In this document: piece after piece, positions 1 to 11,403 of the stretch | How the letters are laid out: every line of letters starts with the position of its first letter | Numbering within the stretch: the first letter of the stretch is position 1 | NCBI RefSeq assembly: GCF_001276715.1 | Contig: NZ_LIUQ01000004.1 | Location: 157,657-221,656, forward strand | Source: Planktothricoides sp. SR001 | GTDB taxonomy: Bacteria; Cyanobacteriota; Cyanobacteriia; Cyanobacteriales; Laspinemataceae | Direction of reading: 5' to 3' | DNA: 64,000 nucleotides | Notes under the pieces: generated by a model | What the model saw: only the letters and a program-made list of their open reading frames with translations | Databases searched by the model: none | Told to the model about the DNA's origin: nothing | Program-made: the position numbers and the translations under genes

Positions 1-345
1 AATGCTTCGCCCTAATTCCAGAAGAAACCGGGTTTCTGTGAAAATATATGCTTTATACCGAGAAATTGATGAAGAAACCCGGTTTCTGAAAAACCGAAAT
101 TTTATCCCGGAATGCTTCGCCCTAATTCCATTGGTATATCTGTAGGGGCGCAAGCATTCCGGCGAATAATTTATGGGTAAAAACCCGAAATTTTATCCCG
201 GAATGCTTCGCCCTACGGTGGTTCAGTGATCAGAAAACCGCTGTAACTGCCGGTAAGGGCGAAGCATTCGGATATAAATATTTACTGTCAAAACCCAGAA
301 TTAACTGCCCGTAGGCGAAGCCTTCTCGAAGAGTATGCTTCGCCC
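1..345. repeat. Patchwork of short dispersed repeats
   Basis: No gene is visible in the first 480 or so bases. Two copies of the palindrome AGAAACCSGGTTTCT lie at 23-37 and 73-87. Several copies of a unit containing GGAATGCTTCGCCCTA, and of its inverted relative GGGGCGAAGCATTC, fill the rest. Both families recur across the window in intergenic DNA, so this is repeat-rich spacer rather than decayed coding sequence. Confidence 0.75.
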
Positions 346-360
346 CTACATACAGACAGC

Positions 361-384
361 CTGCCCCCGTGAAGACGGGGGCAG
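361..384. repeat. Perfect 10-bp stem hairpin (CTGCCCCCGT/ACGGGGGCAG)
   Basis: The two 10-base arms are perfectly complementary around a GAAG loop. It lies about 115 bases downstream of the end of the minus-strand gene at 500-856, but no T-run follows on either strand, so a terminator role is doubtful. A half copy (GCCCCCGTGAAGAC) occurs near 20575, which favours a dispersed repeat. Confidence 0.6.
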
Positions 385-499
385 GGAAAGGAAATTGTTG
401 ATTTTCTCCAGAAATTTTGCCCCGACTAACGCACCCTACCCACTAATCTATAATCAATTAAAATCTGCTGGCATTTATTGAAAATTCTAAGTGATTAGA

Positions 500-856
500 C
501 TAGGATGTTGAAGACCAATTAACAGAAACAGGAATATCCCATCTTTCTAATGTACTTTCAATGCTAGGTACAGTGTATGGGTTACTGAACAAACGCCGGA
601 TTTCTTGTCTAATAAGACTATCTTCTTCTGAAGTTAATTTTTTTTGCTGGAGATAATGCTTTCCGATATGGTATAATCTATCAGTACCTAATCGCTTGGC
701 TAAACAAATTGTTACTGCCACATTAAACCTAAGCTCTGAAGAATTGGAAGATATTTTACTCTGGTCGAACACCATAAAAAATATAGCTCCTATCGCTACC
801 GAACAAAATTGCGATACTTCATCATTTTTATTGTAGCTAAACAAACCTTTTGGCAT
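500..856 (-). CDS. Unrecognised 118-residue protein
   Basis: I do not recognise this family. The start ATG at 856 is preceded by AGAGGGTAAA, a plausible ribosome binding site. Residues 17-31 form one hydrophobic stretch (CSVAIGAIFFMVF). The C-terminal half is charged and helical-looking, with KLTSEEDSLIRQEIRRLF around residues 73-90. The gene lies 44 bases downstream of the gene at 901-1392 on the same strand, so the two are probably cotranscribed. Nothing in the sequence supports a function. Confidence 0.55.
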   Translation of the reverse strand: MPKGLFSYNKNDEVSQFCSVAIGAIFFMVFDQSKISSNSSELRFNVAVTICLAKRLGTDRLYHIGKHYLQQKKLTSEEDSLIRQEIRRLFSNPYTVPSIESTLERWDIPVSVNWSSTS

Positions 857-900
857 TTTACCCTCTGCTGAGTTTTGTGGTTAATCTAATAGTCGAAATG

Positions 901-1392
901 TCAAGGCTCAATGAAGCTAATGGTAATTGAAGCCCCCGGATAATCATTTAAAGCTTTTTGAAGACCCTGCTTCATCTCTTCTCGACCAATAGCCATATCA
1001 AGGTCACGCAGGAATGTATCATCACCAGCATTTTCTAATTGGCTACCAAGTCCGCTCAAGCTTAGGAATACACCGTTTTCAACTGCATACTTTTGGCGCT
1101 TCATTTGACGCAACATTTCTTGTGTTTCTGTTTTTTCAAGAAACTCAAGCGTTTCAAAAAAATCAGGATAAGATTCTAGAACCTTCGTTTTATCTTTGGC
1201 TGGCAATAAATCAAAAGCAGACTTTATTTTAGCTGGATCAAGTTCATATACATCCGCACAGCCCGCGCTAAGTATCTCATTATACAGGGCATCAGACTCT
1301 TGCTTATCTTTGTATTTTTGACAGGATTGGTAGAACTTATATGCCTTGGACCCGATATTTAAAATTTGCCAAACAGTTAAATGAACTTCCAT
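901..1392 (-). CDS. Unrecognised 163-residue helical protein
   Basis: I chose the start at 1392 (MEVHLTVWQILNIG) because AGGAG lies 8 bases upstream. An in-frame start at 1419 would put that Shine-Dalgarno sequence inside the gene. The protein is mostly charged and predicted helical (YQSCQKYKDKQESDALYNEI near residues 25-44), with an EFLEKTETQEMLRQMKRQK stretch near residues 85-105 that could form a coiled coil. It sits just upstream of the gene at 500-856 on the same strand and is divergent from the STAND gene at 2067. No family is recognised. Confidence 0.6.
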   Translation of the reverse strand: MEVHLTVWQILNIGSKAYKFYQSCQKYKDKQESDALYNEILSAGCADVYELDPAKIKSAFDLLPAKDKTKVLESYPDFFETLEFLEKTETQEMLRQMKRQKYAVENGVFLSLSGLGSQLENAGDDTFLRDLDMAIGREEMKQGLQKALNDYPGASITISFIEP

Positions 1393-1882
1393 AAAATTTT
1401 CTCCTATTATCAGTACCAAAATTTCAGGATACTACTATCACCCAACCGAGAGCGTCAAGATTGTTGTTGAAGCAAGGGACGAATTTATGCGGGGATAGGG
1501 ACTATTGCGACTACATTAACTTTTTGCTAGGGTGGATCATTGCGGTGACAAAATTGGTATTTTTACGGATATTTACAAATCCCCGATGTTCGCACAATTT
1601 ACAGACCTAAAAATGTGTCCGTATATGGAGATTGTTAACTTGAAATATAAATTAAAAATATAAATTTTGCTCCGCAAGGACTCAGCTTACCAACTAATAC
1701 CAAATCCGGTTCTTCTAGTAGGGGCGAGCAAGCGAATCGCCCCTACGATAATCCCCTAAAACACTTGTGGATTCCCGCATTCGCGGGAATGACAGATGGC
1801 TTTATAAACGGGTTTTGGCAACCGTATTTGGTATAAAAGTCTTACTATAGCAAGAGTACATTAATCCCTTAACTTCTGTCAG
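1393..1882. other. Intergenic spacer with repeats
   Basis: No coding sequence is supported here. The stretch contains a TAGGGGCGAGCAAGCGAATCGCCCCTA inverted repeat near 1719-1745 and the ATTCCC-type hairpin at 1767-1795. The right end leads into the box array of the promoter at 1883-2039. Confidence 0.5.
1767..1795. repeat. ATTCCC(N8)GGGAAT hairpin repeat, copy 1
   Basis: The core is ATTCCCGCATTCGCGGGAAT, preceded by GTGG and followed by GACAG. The same unit, flanks included, is found at 35131-35159 and inverted at 37526-37556. The 20-base core fits the ATTCCC-N8-GGGAAT consensus of the neisserial dRS3 repeat. Confidence 0.8.
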
Positions 1883-2039
1883 TCGGAAAAATCGGGCATT
1901 TTTTTCCGACAACCGGATCGGAAATGTCGGAAATGTCGGTCAGGAAAGTGGATCCTATAGTACGGGGGGTTTATTCCCAGGCAAGATTTATCTGTAAAAA
2001 TGAGGAAATGTCGGAAATGTCGGAAAAATCGGATATAAT
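1883..2039 (+). promoter_or_regulatory. Promoter with 9-bp-period TCGGAAA box array
   Basis: TCGG boxes, mostly followed by AAATG or AAAAA, begin at 1883, 1892, 1918, 1927, 1936, 2011, 2020 and 2029. Within each run the spacing is exactly 9 bases. One inverted CCGA lies at 1906. The last box abuts a TATAAT hexamer at 2034-2039, 27 bases before the ATG at 2067. The boxes point in the direction of the gene. The paralogous STAND gene at 29129-30517 has a comparable array. I infer operators, possibly bound by the N-terminal HTH of these proteins. Confidence 0.6.
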
Positions 2040-2066
2040 AGCCAAAACCGTTATCCTCATTGACCT

Positions 2067-3437
2067 ATGGAAATTACGGAAGTGTTGAAGTTGGCAGATG
2101 ATCTAGTTTTTACTCAGACGGGAAAGCATCTGGACTATCTGCAAGAAACGATACTGCAAGGCACTTTGAATGGTCAGACTTATTCGGAAATTGCAGAAGG
2201 GACTTATGCTGGTGAAGGTCATGTGAGAGATCGGGGGGCAGAACTTTGGAATATTCTCTCGAAAGGGTTGGGGAAAGAGGTTAGTAAGGCAAATTTTAAA
2301 GCGATATTAGAGAAAGTAAATTTTTGTACTTATTCAGCTATTCTAAGTGATAATGCAACAGTTACTAACTTAAATATTTGTTCAGAACATCATCAGCGAT
2401 CATCGCCCACAAATTTCCCAAAACCCCAGGCAACTGAAAATGAACCGCATCTAGACTTAGATACAGCCCCAGAAATTTTCAACTTTTACGGCAGAACCAT
2501 AGAACTCGCGAAGCTGGAAGAGTGGATTATTAAAGAACGTTCTCGTTTGGTGGCACTTTTCGGATTTGGTGGCATTGGTAAAACAACTTTGGCGCTACGT
2601 TTGGTTGAGCAAATTAAACCTCAGTTTGAATATGTCATCTATCGCAATCTGCATTTTTATGCTAATTTGAATGATATCCTGGTCAATTTGCTGACTATTT
2701 TTTCCCCGAATAGTCAGATGTGCGATCGCCCCGAAATGCAACTTTCACAACTGATTAAATATTTGCGTCAGTATCGCTGTTTGATTGTCATCGATGATTG
2801 GCAAATCCTGTTCCATAAGGGAAAAGTGGCCGGTGAAGATTGGTCGGTTTATGAACATTATCGGCTATTTTTCAAGACGATCGCGGATGTCACCCATCAA
2901 AGTTGTATCGTGGCGATCGCCAATGAAAAACCCTTGGCGATCGACTGTTGGGAAAAACAAAATTCTCCGGTGCGATCGCTGGTATTGTCAGGTTTAGGTG
3001 AAGCAGCCAAAGAAATATTACAAGCGCACAATTTATCGGATCCAGATAAGTGGGAAAAGTTAATTGATCTGTATCACGGAAATCCGCTGTGGCTAGAGTT
3101 AACCGCTACTGAAATCCGAGAATTATTTGCTGGTCGAGTAGCGGAATTTTTAGCATATCAAACTCCAATTTTATGGGAACCGTTGCAGGTGCAGTTAGAC
3201 CAAGAGTTGCAAAATTTGACCTTAACCGAACAGTCGGTGATGTGCGAACTCGCTATGACCAGAGACCCGATAAATTTGCCAGAACTATTAAAGCTGACCA
3301 AATTATCCCCTGCGGATTTGTTGACTGCGATTAAATCCCTAGGTAGGCGCTTTTTTGTGGAAATTAAACCAGGAGACGAAACAACAGAATTTATCCTCAA
3401 TCCGGTGTTAAGAGAATATGTGAAAAATAGGCAATGA
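2067..3437 (+). CDS. STAND (NB-ARC-like) ATPase with N-terminal vMAP-type HTH
   Basis: This 456-residue protein has three parts. Residues 1-85 match the helix-turn-helix module known at the N-terminus of cyanobacterial vWA-MoxR-associated proteins (KHLDYLQETILQGT, then ELWNILSKGLG). Residues 140-350 form a STAND NTPase with Walker A GFGGIGKT (166-173), Walker B LIVIDD (239-244) and a GNPL motif (338-341). Residues 370-456 look like a winged helix. There are no C-terminal repeats and no fused effector, so it is a minimal STAND protein, more like a switch or regulator than a full sensor. It is paralogous to the gene at 29129-30517 and shares its promoter boxes. It has no obvious operon partner; glsF follows after about 570 bases of repeats. 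Confidence 0.85.
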   Translation: MEITEVLKLADDLVFTQTGKHLDYLQETILQGTLNGQTYSEIAEGTYAGEGHVRDRGAELWNILSKGLGKEVSKANFKAILEKVNFCTYSAILSDNATVTNLNICSEHHQRSSPTNFPKPQATENEPHLDLDTAPEIFNFYGRTIELAKLEEWIIKERSRLVALFGFGGIGKTTLALRLVEQIKPQFEYVIYRNLHFYANLNDILVNLLTIFSPNSQMCDRPEMQLSQLIKYLRQYRCLIVIDDWQILFHKGKVAGEDWSVYEHYRLFFKTIADVTHQSCIVAIANEKPLAIDCWEKQNSPVRSLVLSGLGEAAKEILQAHNLSDPDKWEKLIDLYHGNPLWLELTATEIRELFAGRVAEFLAYQTPILWEPLQVQLDQELQNLTLTEQSVMCELAMTRDPINLPELLKLTKLSPADLLTAIKSLGRRFFVEIKPGDETTEFILNPVLREYVKNRQ

Positions 3438-3502
3438 GATAGAATAGAAACCCGGTTTTTTTCGCTAATAACACGGGCGTTACGCCCATGTCCTCACCTT
3501 TT

Positions 3503-3656
3503 GGTAGGGTGTGTTAGGCGGTGACAAAATTGGAATTTTTACCAAGATTTACCAATCCGCAGTAACGCACCTTTCTGTTTTTCAATGGTGCGTTACGGCG
3601 GAGCGGGTAATTGTTAATTGGAACCCTAAATTTTTATCCGCCTAACGCACCCTACC
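3503..3656. mobile_element. MITE-like element with TAGGGTGTGTTAGGCG termini
   Basis: About 154 bases bounded by near-perfect inverted ends, GGTAGGGTGTGTTAGGCGG at the left and its complement (one mismatch) at the right. Internal GTAACGCACC and GGTGCGTTAC form a second inverted pair. There is no coding capacity. The same architecture is seen at 15503-15686 and 15777-15964, with partial copies at 9185-9252 and 20535-20625. It is a non-autonomous repeat, possibly a MITE; no matching transposase is present in the window. Confidence 0.7.
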
Positions 3657-3671
3657 AAATTGCTGGGGACA

Positions 3672-3803
3672 AGAAACCGGGTTTCTTGGGTCAACCTTTG
3701 CCACCCCACCGGCCCCTACATAGAAACCCGGTTTCTAACCTCTCCAGGCTTCCCACCGCCCCAGGGACAAGAAACCGGGTAACTTCCACGAAACCCGGTT
3801 TCT
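3672..3803. repeat. Cluster of AGAAACCSGGTTTCT palindromes
   Basis: Full palindromes lie at 3672-3686 and 3722-3736. A half copy lies at 3770-3780, and another complete core (GAAACCCGGTTTC) at 3790-3802. They fill the space upstream of glsF together with the MITE-like element. The same palindrome is inserted inside glsF. Confidence 0.8.
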
Positions 3804-3854
3804 GCCGATCGCCCAAAAGTAATAGATGGATGCAATATTGTTTTATTTTTTTGT

Positions 3855-3860
3855 TATAAT
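3855..3860 (+). promoter_or_regulatory. Possible glsF -10 box
   Basis: TATAAT at 3855-3860 lies about 150 bases before the glsF ATG in AT-rich DNA. No convincing -35 at 16-18 bases and no clear NtcA site (GTA-N8-TAC) was found. The leader between 3895 and 4012 is built of short direct repeats (TTATTAGTTATT, AATAATCAATAATCAATAAC, ACAAAGGACAAAGGACAAA). Confidence 0.3.
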
Positions 3861-4012
3861 CAAATACCCATAAATGGATCCAAAAACATCACTATAACTT
3901 GTTATTAGTTATTCGTTATTGGTTATTAGCCATTGGTTATTGATTTATCGTTAAATAACAAATAATCAATAATCAATAACAAAGCAACAACAGACAAAGG
4001 ACAAAGGACAAA

Positions 4013-8734
<4,722 letters not shown>

Positions 8735-8752
8735 GGTTGCATCTAGCAAAAA

Positions 8753-8776
8753 AGCCACGGGTGTCAACCCGTGGCT
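8753..8776 (-). terminator. Hairpin with T-run on the minus strand
   Basis: AGCCACGGGT and ACCCGTGGCT form a perfect 10-base stem around GTCA, 16 bases after the glsF stop. Read on the minus strand it is followed by TTTTTT, so it best fits a terminator for leftward transcription. For glsF itself there is no downstream T-run. It could also act as a 3' end stabilising hairpin for glsF. Confidence 0.5.
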
Positions 8777-8907
8777 ACTAGAACCAAGTCCGCTCAGAGG
8801 CGGCATAAACCAATCATAGAACCAACCGCTATAAATATATACTGAGATGCAGTTTTTTCTTATGGTGGCTGGTTTGTGCGTACCGCACTCCTGACGAGTT
8901 AGCCATA

Positions 8908-9002
8908 ACAATTATTAATTAACAATTAACAATTGACAATTGACAATTGACAATTATTAATTAAACAAAATTATCAATTATCAATTGACAATTATCAATT
9001 AT
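8908..9002. repeat. AT-rich tandem repeat (AATTGACAATT units)
   Basis: About 95 bases consist of overlapping AACAATTGACAATTG and ATTATCAATT units. It is simple-sequence spacer next to the detached mutS tail at 9032. No gene is visible between 8735 and 9297. Confidence 0.75.
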
Positions 9003-9031
9003 TCCCTCTTCTCTACACTCTACACCCTATT

Positions 9032-9131
9032 CTCCGCTCCTTAAAAAATATCTAACTGTTCGATCGGCAGTAATTCCTCCACCGGGACTTCTTTTTTTAT
9101 CGCACCTTTGCGTAAACCTACGGCAATTTTA
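9032..9131 (-). pseudogene. Detached copy of the mutS 3' end (copy 1, diverged)
   Basis: About 100 bases match the last codons of mutS plus its stop codon and about 9 bases beyond (CTCCGCTCC). Read on the minus strand it encodes [20 protein letters not shown] and ends in LDIF, like MutS, with a few substitutions. Nothing upstream resembles the rest of mutS, so it is a fragment. A second, nearly exact fragment lies at 16119-16243. Confidence 0.85.
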
Positions 9132-9184
9132 TACCATTTACAAAAATTCATCCAACAGCCCCTAACATTCGTAGGGTGGGCAGT

Positions 9185-9252
9185 GGTAGGGTGTGTTAGG
9201 CGGCAAAAAGTTATCAAAAAAACCAACAATCTTTTTATCCGCAGTAACGCAC
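9185..9252. mobile_element. Left half of a TAGGGTGTGTTAGGCG element
   Basis: It begins with GGTAGGGTGTGTTAGGCGG and continues to the internal GCAGTAACGCACC box, as in the complete element at 3503-3656. The right half is missing and replaced by unrelated sequence, so the copy is truncated. Confidence 0.65.
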
Positions 9253-9297
9253 CAATTTGATTTTTTATCCAGTGGGGCAGGCATGGGAACACTGCCC

Positions 9298-9528
9298 CTA
9301 CAAATCTTTTCTTTTTTGCTGCCAAAACATCATCACTTGCACGAATAAAACCAAAAACCAAAGCACCATTAACCCCATTGATTGACCGGGGGGCGCTTCT
9401 GCTTGGCTAACTTGCGGCTGATAAGATTGAAAATGAGGGTCTAACCCCATTACCGTTTCAATCTTTTCAGTGGCATCTAAAATAACTCTATTTTTGCCGG
9501 TACTTTCATAGTTGTCTTGCGCGTTCAT
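9298..9528 (-). CDS. Small protein with one C-terminal membrane helix
   Basis: This 76-residue protein has a polar N-terminal part (residues 1-48) followed by one hydrophobic segment, GLMVLWFLVLFVQVMMFW (about residues 52-69), and a basic KRKDL tail. That predicts a tail-anchored inner or thylakoid membrane protein with its N-terminus in the cytoplasm or lumen. GAAGG lies upstream of the ATG. No family is recognised. A repeat fragment with the mutS tail lies just downstream. Confidence 0.55.
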   Translation of the reverse strand: MNAQDNYESTGKNRVILDATEKIETVMGLDPHFQSYQPQVSQAEAPPGQSMGLMVLWFLVLFVQVMMFWQQKRKDL

Positions 9529-9791
9529 AATTTTCTGCCTTCTATTAACGCTTAAATTTATTCCTTGATTTCATCCTAAACAGGCAATCCAGAAACGCCA
9601 AGATGTACGAAAATAATTTTCCAAACATTTAATCACATAGTTTCACCCTAAATTGACAAAAAATTACAGCATATAATAGGTAATTACAGGAAATAACAAC
9701 AAATAACAGCAAATGATAACCTTGCCAAAAGACTGGCCAATTTCCTATTTTTTGGGCTAACATATAAATTAACGGGTTTAGAGGCACATCA

Positions 9792-10703
9792 ATGAGCTTA
9801 CAGCAAGATTTTATGCAGTCAATCGCCGATACAGTTTTTGGCGAAACCTTTAAAGAAGAGAAACCCACGGAAAAACGCTGCTTTTTGCATCGGTTTGACC
9901 CAGAAAATCAGTTTAGTAAAAATAAAGAAATTGCCAAGTCAATCAAGGAAGATATGAAAGGTGGCTACTGCCTCGAGACAATGGCGAGGACGCTGCGAGA
10001 AACCATCAACGCCCTGGTTAATCAGTATGAAGCGGAAATAAAAACTGACGGAATTAATCCTGAAAGCTGGATAAACCGAAAGCCAGGAGAAAAAGGTGCA
10101 TGGCCAGAAGTTTATGATTGGCTGTGGAATCATCAATATCTGCGATGGCTTGAGGCGAATAGCTGGCAAATTTTGCAAGACCAAGCTAAATCAACCGCGA
10201 ATTGGCTCAATTTTAAAACAACTGAGGAAATCGCTGCTTTACCAGAAAATAAATGCCCCAGCTTGCGACTGCCACCACCGGAAACAAAACCCACGATTTC
10301 GGCCAATAAGCATTTATGGATGGTGGTTGATTTAGATTGTGCGAATGCTCAATTACTTTTATTGAATCGCAGCGAACAGGGGAAATGTTTACTTTGTCCT
10401 TCTTTTGGCTATGCGAAGAATGCGGCAATTCAAAAACCGCCGATTTTGCTGCCTCAAGAAGATTCTTGGGCGGGTCAAACGCAGCAAAAGTTTATATTTA
10501 ACGAATTGGGACAGGAGGAATTTTTAGCCATTGTCTTGGATCAGCCGTTGGATTTACCGTGGTTGACTCCCCGCCAAGAGGAGGCGATTCCACAATGGAC
10601 GGCTGAACGGATTAAAGAGTTATTTGAGAAGTTGGAACAGCAAGACAATTGGCAAGTGTTTTATCAAAGTTTTGAGGTGGTAAATGTAGAAGCTTGCGAC
10701 TAG
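9792..10703 (+). CDS. Unrecognised 303-residue soluble protein
   Basis: No transmembrane segment or known catalytic motif is visible. The N-terminal third is charged (RCFLHRFDPENQFSKNKEIA). The C-terminal part contains FNELGQEEFLAIVLDQPLDL, which gives the impression of a beta-rich domain of the kind found beside cyanobacterial CHAT or vWA proteins, but I cannot name it. The start ATG has GAGG 9 bases upstream. The TAG stop overlaps the first base of an AGAAACC palindrome (10702), so the natural C-terminus may have been reset by a repeat insertion. The next genes on the strand are an orphan Phd antitoxin and a TPR-CHAT gene. Confidence 0.65.
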   Translation: MSLQQDFMQSIADTVFGETFKEEKPTEKRCFLHRFDPENQFSKNKEIAKSIKEDMKGGYCLETMARTLRETINALVNQYEAEIKTDGINPESWINRKPGEKGAWPEVYDWLWNHQYLRWLEANSWQILQDQAKSTANWLNFKTTEEIAALPENKCPSLRLPPPETKPTISANKHLWMVVDLDCANAQLLLLNRSEQGKCLLCPSFGYAKNAAIQKPPILLPQEDSWAGQTQQKFIFNELGQEEFLAIVLDQPLDLPWLTPRQEEAIPQWTAERIKELFEKLEQQDNWQVFYQSFEVVNVEACD

Positions 10704-10734
10704 AAACCGGGTTTCTCGAAGAAACCCGGTTTCT
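10702..10734. repeat. Two AGAAACCSGGTTTCT palindromes in tandem
   Basis: Full copies at 10702-10716 and 10720-10734 are separated by three bases. The first begins within the stop codon of the preceding gene. Confidence 0.85.
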
Positions 10735-10782
10735 GAAACTCACTATTATCATAAAAATATGAAAGAATCATAGTAAACAGCC

Positions 10783-11037
10783 ATGAAATATCTGAACCTA
10801 GAGACAAACAATCCTGACCTCACGGCAATTATTGATGAAATTGCTGCTAACCAGTCTGAAGTGATTATTACTCGCAAGGGTTTGCCAGTTGCGCGGATTG
10901 TTCCCTATTCGATTTCTGAGACACCGAACAAAAATTATCCTTTGCGAGGTATGCCAATTAAAATTTCTGATGATTTTGATGAACCGATGCCGGAACTGTG
11001 GGATGCTTGCGATCGCCAGATATTCGCCGGGGAATAA
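10783..11037 (+). CDS. Phd/YefM-type antitoxin (orphan)
   Basis: This 84-residue protein has the Phd/YefM signature: KYLNLETNNPDLTAIIDEIA, followed by EVIITRKGLPVARIVPY. The family binds its own promoter through the N-terminal half and neutralises a cognate toxin through the C-terminal half (here acidic, DDFDEPMPELWDACDRQ). No toxin gene follows; the next 110 bases are palindromic repeats and then a broken gene on the other strand. It is therefore an orphan antitoxin or the survivor of a lost pair. Confidence 0.85.
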   Translation: MKYLNLETNNPDLTAIIDEIAANQSEVIITRKGLPVARIVPYSISETPNKNYPLRGMPIKISDDFDEPMPELWDACDRQIFAGE

Positions 11038-11054
11038 ATTCCCCTCAAAGCTGA

Positions 11055-11142
11055 AGTCGGTTAAAACCGACTGAAACCTGTCAAAAATTACAGTCCTCTT
11101 TAGAGGACTTTAGCTATTAGCCGGTGGTTTTGAACCACCGGC
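11055..11142. repeat. Three consecutive small palindromes
   Basis: Hairpins at 11055-11072 (AGTCGGTTAAAACCGACT), 11092-11109 (AGTCCTCTTTAGAGGACT) and 11120-11142 (GCCGGTGGTTTTGAACCACCGGC) follow the Phd gene. Each differs in sequence but has the same 7-9 base stem design. The third is read as the C-terminal codons of the broken gene at 11110-11295. Confidence 0.75.
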
Positions 11143-11295
11143 GGTTCCGGGAACATTAATCTTTTTATTTTTAGCAAGTTTAGTCAGAAATTTCTCAACA
11201 TCGGGTTCCAGATAAATGGGATAATGGCCGTAGGGACACGGCATTGCCGTGTCCGACTCCGGGGCAAATTGGGAAAGATTATATTCTGATTTCAT
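11110..11295 (-). pseudogene. Small antitoxin-like gene invaded by two palindromes
   Basis: The start ATG at 11295 has AGAGGAAC upstream. The 61 codons read MKSEYNLSQFAPES, then a stretch encoded by a GGACACGGCATTGCCGTGTCC repeat (TAMPCPYG), then YLEPDVEKFLTKLAKNKKIN, and finally residues encoded by the GCCGGTGG palindrome. The DVEKFLTKLAKNKK segment resembles the start of a ribbon-helix-helix antitoxin core, but the expected continuation is absent. I infer a small antitoxin gene disrupted internally and truncated at its 3' end by repeats. Confidence 0.6.
11234..11254. repeat. GGACACGGCATTGCCGTGTCC palindrome, copy 1
   Basis: A perfect inverted repeat next to a GTAGG/CCTAC flank, lying inside the broken gene at 11110-11295. 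Further copies are at 11343-11363 and 16082-16102. Confidence 0.85.
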
Positions 11296-11342
11296 AAGTT
11301 CCTCTGTTGATAAGATTGTGTTTCGATGAACGCTAGATAGCA

Positions 11343-11363
11343 GGACACGGCAATGCCGTGTCC
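11343..11363. repeat. GGACACGGCAATGCCGTGTCC palindrome, copy 2
   Basis: A perfect inverted repeat followed by CTAC. It lies 40 bases before the start of the TPR-CHAT gene and could be mistaken for its first codons. Confidence 0.85.
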
Positions 11364-11403
11364 CTACAAAAATGATAATCGCAAAAAAGGAAGGAAAACA
11401 AAA

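Noticed and set aside
3611-3859. 82-codon frame upstream of glsF
   Set aside because: It consists of the right half of a MITE-like element and AGAAACC palindromes.
9041-9361. 106-codon frame on the minus strand ending in the mutS tail
   Set aside because: Its upstream two thirds are a half MITE-like element and spacer; only the final codons are gene-derived, so it was recorded as a mutS fragment.
9653-9677. TTGACA and TATAAT before the gene at 9792
   Set aside because: The two boxes are separated by only 13 bases, too close for a normal sigma-70 type promoter.
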